A program made the position numbers and the translations under genes. DNA of 64,000 bases from JABCPE02 sp963520375 (GTDB lineage Bacteria > Bacteroidota > Bacteroidia > Flavobacteriales > Weeksellaceae), in the NCBI GenBank assembly GCA_963520375.1, contig CAUQQF010000006.1, positions 1 through 64,000 on the forward strand. The letters are read 5' to 3'. Below are positions 62,483 to 64,000 of the stretch, piece after piece (position 1 is the first letter of the stretch; every line of letters begins with the position of its first letter). The notes below the pieces were generated by a model that was not told the origin of the DNA, did not search any database, and saw nothing but the letters and a program-made list of their open reading frames with translations.

Positions 62483-62938
62483 ATGAAGTATTTGTCAAAA
62501 AAAGCGAAACCTTTCCTAAAATGGGCAGGTGGAAAAACACAACTTATAGAACAAATTAAAAACAATTTACCTGAGATTGTTTTTAAGGAAAATTTTACTT
62601 ACATAGAACCTTTTGTAGGGAGTGGAGCTGTGTTATTTTGGCTATTGAGTGAATTTCCAAATATGAAAAAGGCGGTTATTAATGATATTAATAAAGAGTT
62701 GATAGATACCTATGAAGTGATTGCGCAAAATCCACATGATTTAATTTCTATTCTTGAAATTTTACAAAATGAATATCATGAATTAGAAGGAAATCAAGAA
62801 GATAAAAAACAATATTATTATGAAAAAAGAAATTTGTTTAATTCAAGAGTTCAAGGAAAAATAGAGCAATCAGCATTGTTTATTTTTTTGAATCGTACTT
62901 GTTTTAATGGGTTATATTATGATGGATTTAGCATTTAA
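62483..62938 (+). pseudogene. Truncated Dam/DpnM-type GATC adenine methylase
   Basis: The frame of 151 codons matches the first half of Dam/DpnM methylases: KWAGGKTQLIEQI (residues 13-25), the SAM loop IEPFVGSGAV (41-50), and NRTCFNGLY (137-145). Full enzymes have about 270-285 residues with the catalytic DPPY motif and target-recognition region after this point. All of that is missing. The last residues YDGFSI come from the downstream gene read in another frame. The truncated form cannot methylate, which is required for the DpnI-like gene that begins inside its end. Confidence 0.88.
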
Positions 62939-63701
62939 TTTAAATTTATCTCAAGGTTATAAAAGTAAATCTCAAATAGCTAGATTATTAACTGAAAATT
63001 GGGTTTTAAATAATTGTTATTGTCCAAATTGTGGAGCATTGCCATTAAAAGAATTTGAAAATAATCGTCCAGTTGCTGATTTTTATTGTAATAGTTGTAA
63101 AGAAGAATTTGAATTGAAAAGCAAAAAAGGGAAGTTATCAAAAACTATTACAGATGGTGCTTATTCTACAATGATAGAAAGAATAAACTCTGAAAATAAT
63201 CCTAATTTTTTCTTTTTGACTTATACAAAAAGCTGGACTGTTGATAATTTTCTGATTATACCTAAGCAATTTTTTATACCTGAGATTATCATAAAAAGAC
63301 CTCCACTTGCAGAAACTGCCCGACGAGCAGGTTGGATAGGATGTAATATAGATATCTCAAAAATAGTTGATATAGGAAAGGTATTTTTAGTTAAGGATGA
63401 ACAAATTATAGACAGAGATATTGTAAAAGAAGCTTTTAGAAAAACCTTATTCTTGCGATTAAAAAATAAAGAATCAAAAGGTTGGCTTTTAGATGTTATG
63501 GCTTGTGTAGATACCATAAAAAAAGAGTATTTTACTCTTGATGAGGTCTATAAATTTGAACAAAAATTAAAGCAAAAATATCCAAATAATAATTTCATCA
63601 AAGATAAAATAAGACAACAGCTACAACTTTTAAGAGATAAAGGAATTATTGAATTTATTGGGCGTGGTAACTATAGAAAAGTAAAATATGGAAACATTTA
63701 A
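62922..63701 (+). CDS. dpnC: DpnI-like type IIM restriction endonuclease
   Basis: A 259-residue protein closely resembling pneumococcal DpnI, which cuts GATC only when its adenine is methylated. The zinc site has Cys34, Cys37, Cys56 and Cys59. The PD-(D/E)XK active site is Asp53, Glu64 and Lys66 (VADFYC and EFELKSKKG). A C-terminal winged helix (DKIRQQLQLLRDKGIIEF and GRGNYRKV) reads the methyl group. The ATG at 62922 matches the known N-terminus; 62907 and 62919 are alternatives. It starts within the end of the dam remnant and is more AT-rich than the core genes. Confidence 0.93.
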   Translation: MDLAFNLNLSQGYKSKSQIARLLTENWVLNNCYCPNCGALPLKEFENNRPVADFYCNSCKEEFELKSKKGKLSKTITDGAYSTMIERINSENNPNFFFLTYTKSWTVDNFLIIPKQFFIPEIIIKRPPLAETARRAGWIGCNIDISKIVDIGKVFLVKDEQIIDRDIVKEAFRKTLFLRLKNKESKGWLLDVMACVDTIKKEYFTLDEVYKFEQKLKQKYPNNNFIKDKIRQQLQLLRDKGIIEFIGRGNYRKVKYGNI

Positions 63702-63876
63702 GATTGAAATTCAAGAAATATTATCAAAAACTATTGAAATCCAAGCTAAAAATATGGAAGAAGCTATTGAAAAAGTAAATCAAATGTACAGAAAGGAGGA
63801 AATAGTTTTAGATTATAGCAACTTTGTAGATAAAAAAATAATACCAAGTACTTTAAAAAAAAAGAAGTTTTGCTGA
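63688..63876 (+). CDS. dpnD: DpnD/PcfM family protein, probably frameshifted at an A9 run
   Basis: A 62-residue product with FKIEIQEILSKTIEIQAKNMEEAIEKVNQMY and EEIVLDYSNFVD, the DpnD/PcfM domain. Pneumococcal dpnD is the second gene of the DpnI cassette, and its role is unclear. It overlaps dpnC by 14 bases. The frame breaks at nine A residues (63855-63863). Removing one A would extend it by about 25 residues to TAA 63950-63952, reading SFAEKRKLEIQNPDIFKKYKDKL. It could be phase-variable, decayed or a sequencing error. Confidence 0.8.
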   Translation: METFKIEIQEILSKTIEIQAKNMEEAIEKVNQMYRKEEIVLDYSNFVDKKIIPSTLKKKKFC

Positions 63877-63955
63877 AAAAAGAAAATTAGAAATACAAAA
63901 CCCTGATATATTTAAAAAATATAAAGATAAATTAACAAAATTAAATACATAAAAA

Positions 63956-64000
63956 ATGAAAACATACGCAGGAATACCAGAAGAAAATGCAACATTAGAA
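63956..64000 (+). CDS. Start of a gene cut by the window edge
   Basis: ATG at 63956 opens MKTYAGIPEENATLE, still open at the last base, 4 bases after the extended dpnD frame would end. The close spacing suggests it belongs to the restriction operon. Too short to assign. Confidence 0.45.
   Translation, partial: MKTYAGIPEENATLE

Noticed and set aside
1..64000. CRISPR arrays, insertion sequences, integrases or prophage genes
   Set aside because: I looked for regularly spaced repeats, transposase or integrase motifs and found none.

Overview
The window looks like a chromosomal segment of a flavobacterium, most likely from the Weeksellaceae (Chryseobacterium / Riemerella / Bergeyella group). The evidence is low G+C, a ubiE-porT pair (PorT is a type IX secretion component), a TamA-like lipoprotein, TAnnTTTG-type -7 promoter boxes, a DnaG and a RecQ without their usual zinc ligands, a MurA with Asp at the catalytic Cys position, and DUF4290 and DUF368 genes. 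The genus is inference.

Layout. 1-1550: a SUKH-type immunity-like gene and a frameshifted neighbour. 1794-9404: a surface-polysaccharide operon with four GT-B and GT-A transferases, a GT87-like membrane transferase, a polyprenol-phosphate type GT2, a polysaccharide deacetylase, and an out-of-place periplasmic hydroxyisourate hydrolase. 9405-13076: an AT-rich island of small TPR, Imm26-like, HEAT-like and SUKH genes. It begins with a duplicated copy of the 3' end of the last transferase gene and carries three copies of the Eikenella-dialect DNA uptake sequence of Neisseriaceae. 13077-16149: a large protein with a zinc motif and a TerD-like domain, followed by ankyrin and small hypothetical genes. 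16153-30529: core genes ansA, tRNA-Ser(GGA), ubiE, porT, a zapB-like/zapA pair, a 6S RNA candidate, rny, a FabH-like gene, a phosphoesterase, speA, dnaG, a YciI gene, clpP, tatC and kdsD. 30625-45842: a paralogous pair of secreted proteins, recQ, a candidate ParE-type toxin-antitoxin pair, another glycosyltransferase, a barrel protein, GH25, thyA, a YD-repeat protein, M1 aminopeptidase, DUF368, DUF58, ychF and a lipoprotein. 45917-62474: tamL, a TrmH-type methylase, an OmpA protein, a broken PH-like gene, rlmH, yihY, nhaA, a lipoprotein, relA/spoT, plsC, mpl, DUF4290, murA and a WGR/DUF4240 protein. 62483-64000: a restriction locus in which the N-terminal half of a Dam/DpnM methylase runs directly into a DpnI-like (dpnC) gene, followed by a dpnD-like gene and a gene cut by the window edge.

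The most interesting signals are the dam-remnant/DpnI joint at about 62915-62925 and the Neisseriaceae-type uptake sequences inside the immunity island. The first looks like the scar of a switch from a methylating to a methyl-cleaving GATC system, comparable to the dam-replacing drg gene of Neisseria and the interchangeable DpnI/DpnII cassettes of pneumococcus. Both point to DNA exchange in a mixed, probably oral or upper-respiratory, community. No CRISPR array, insertion sequence or prophage was seen.
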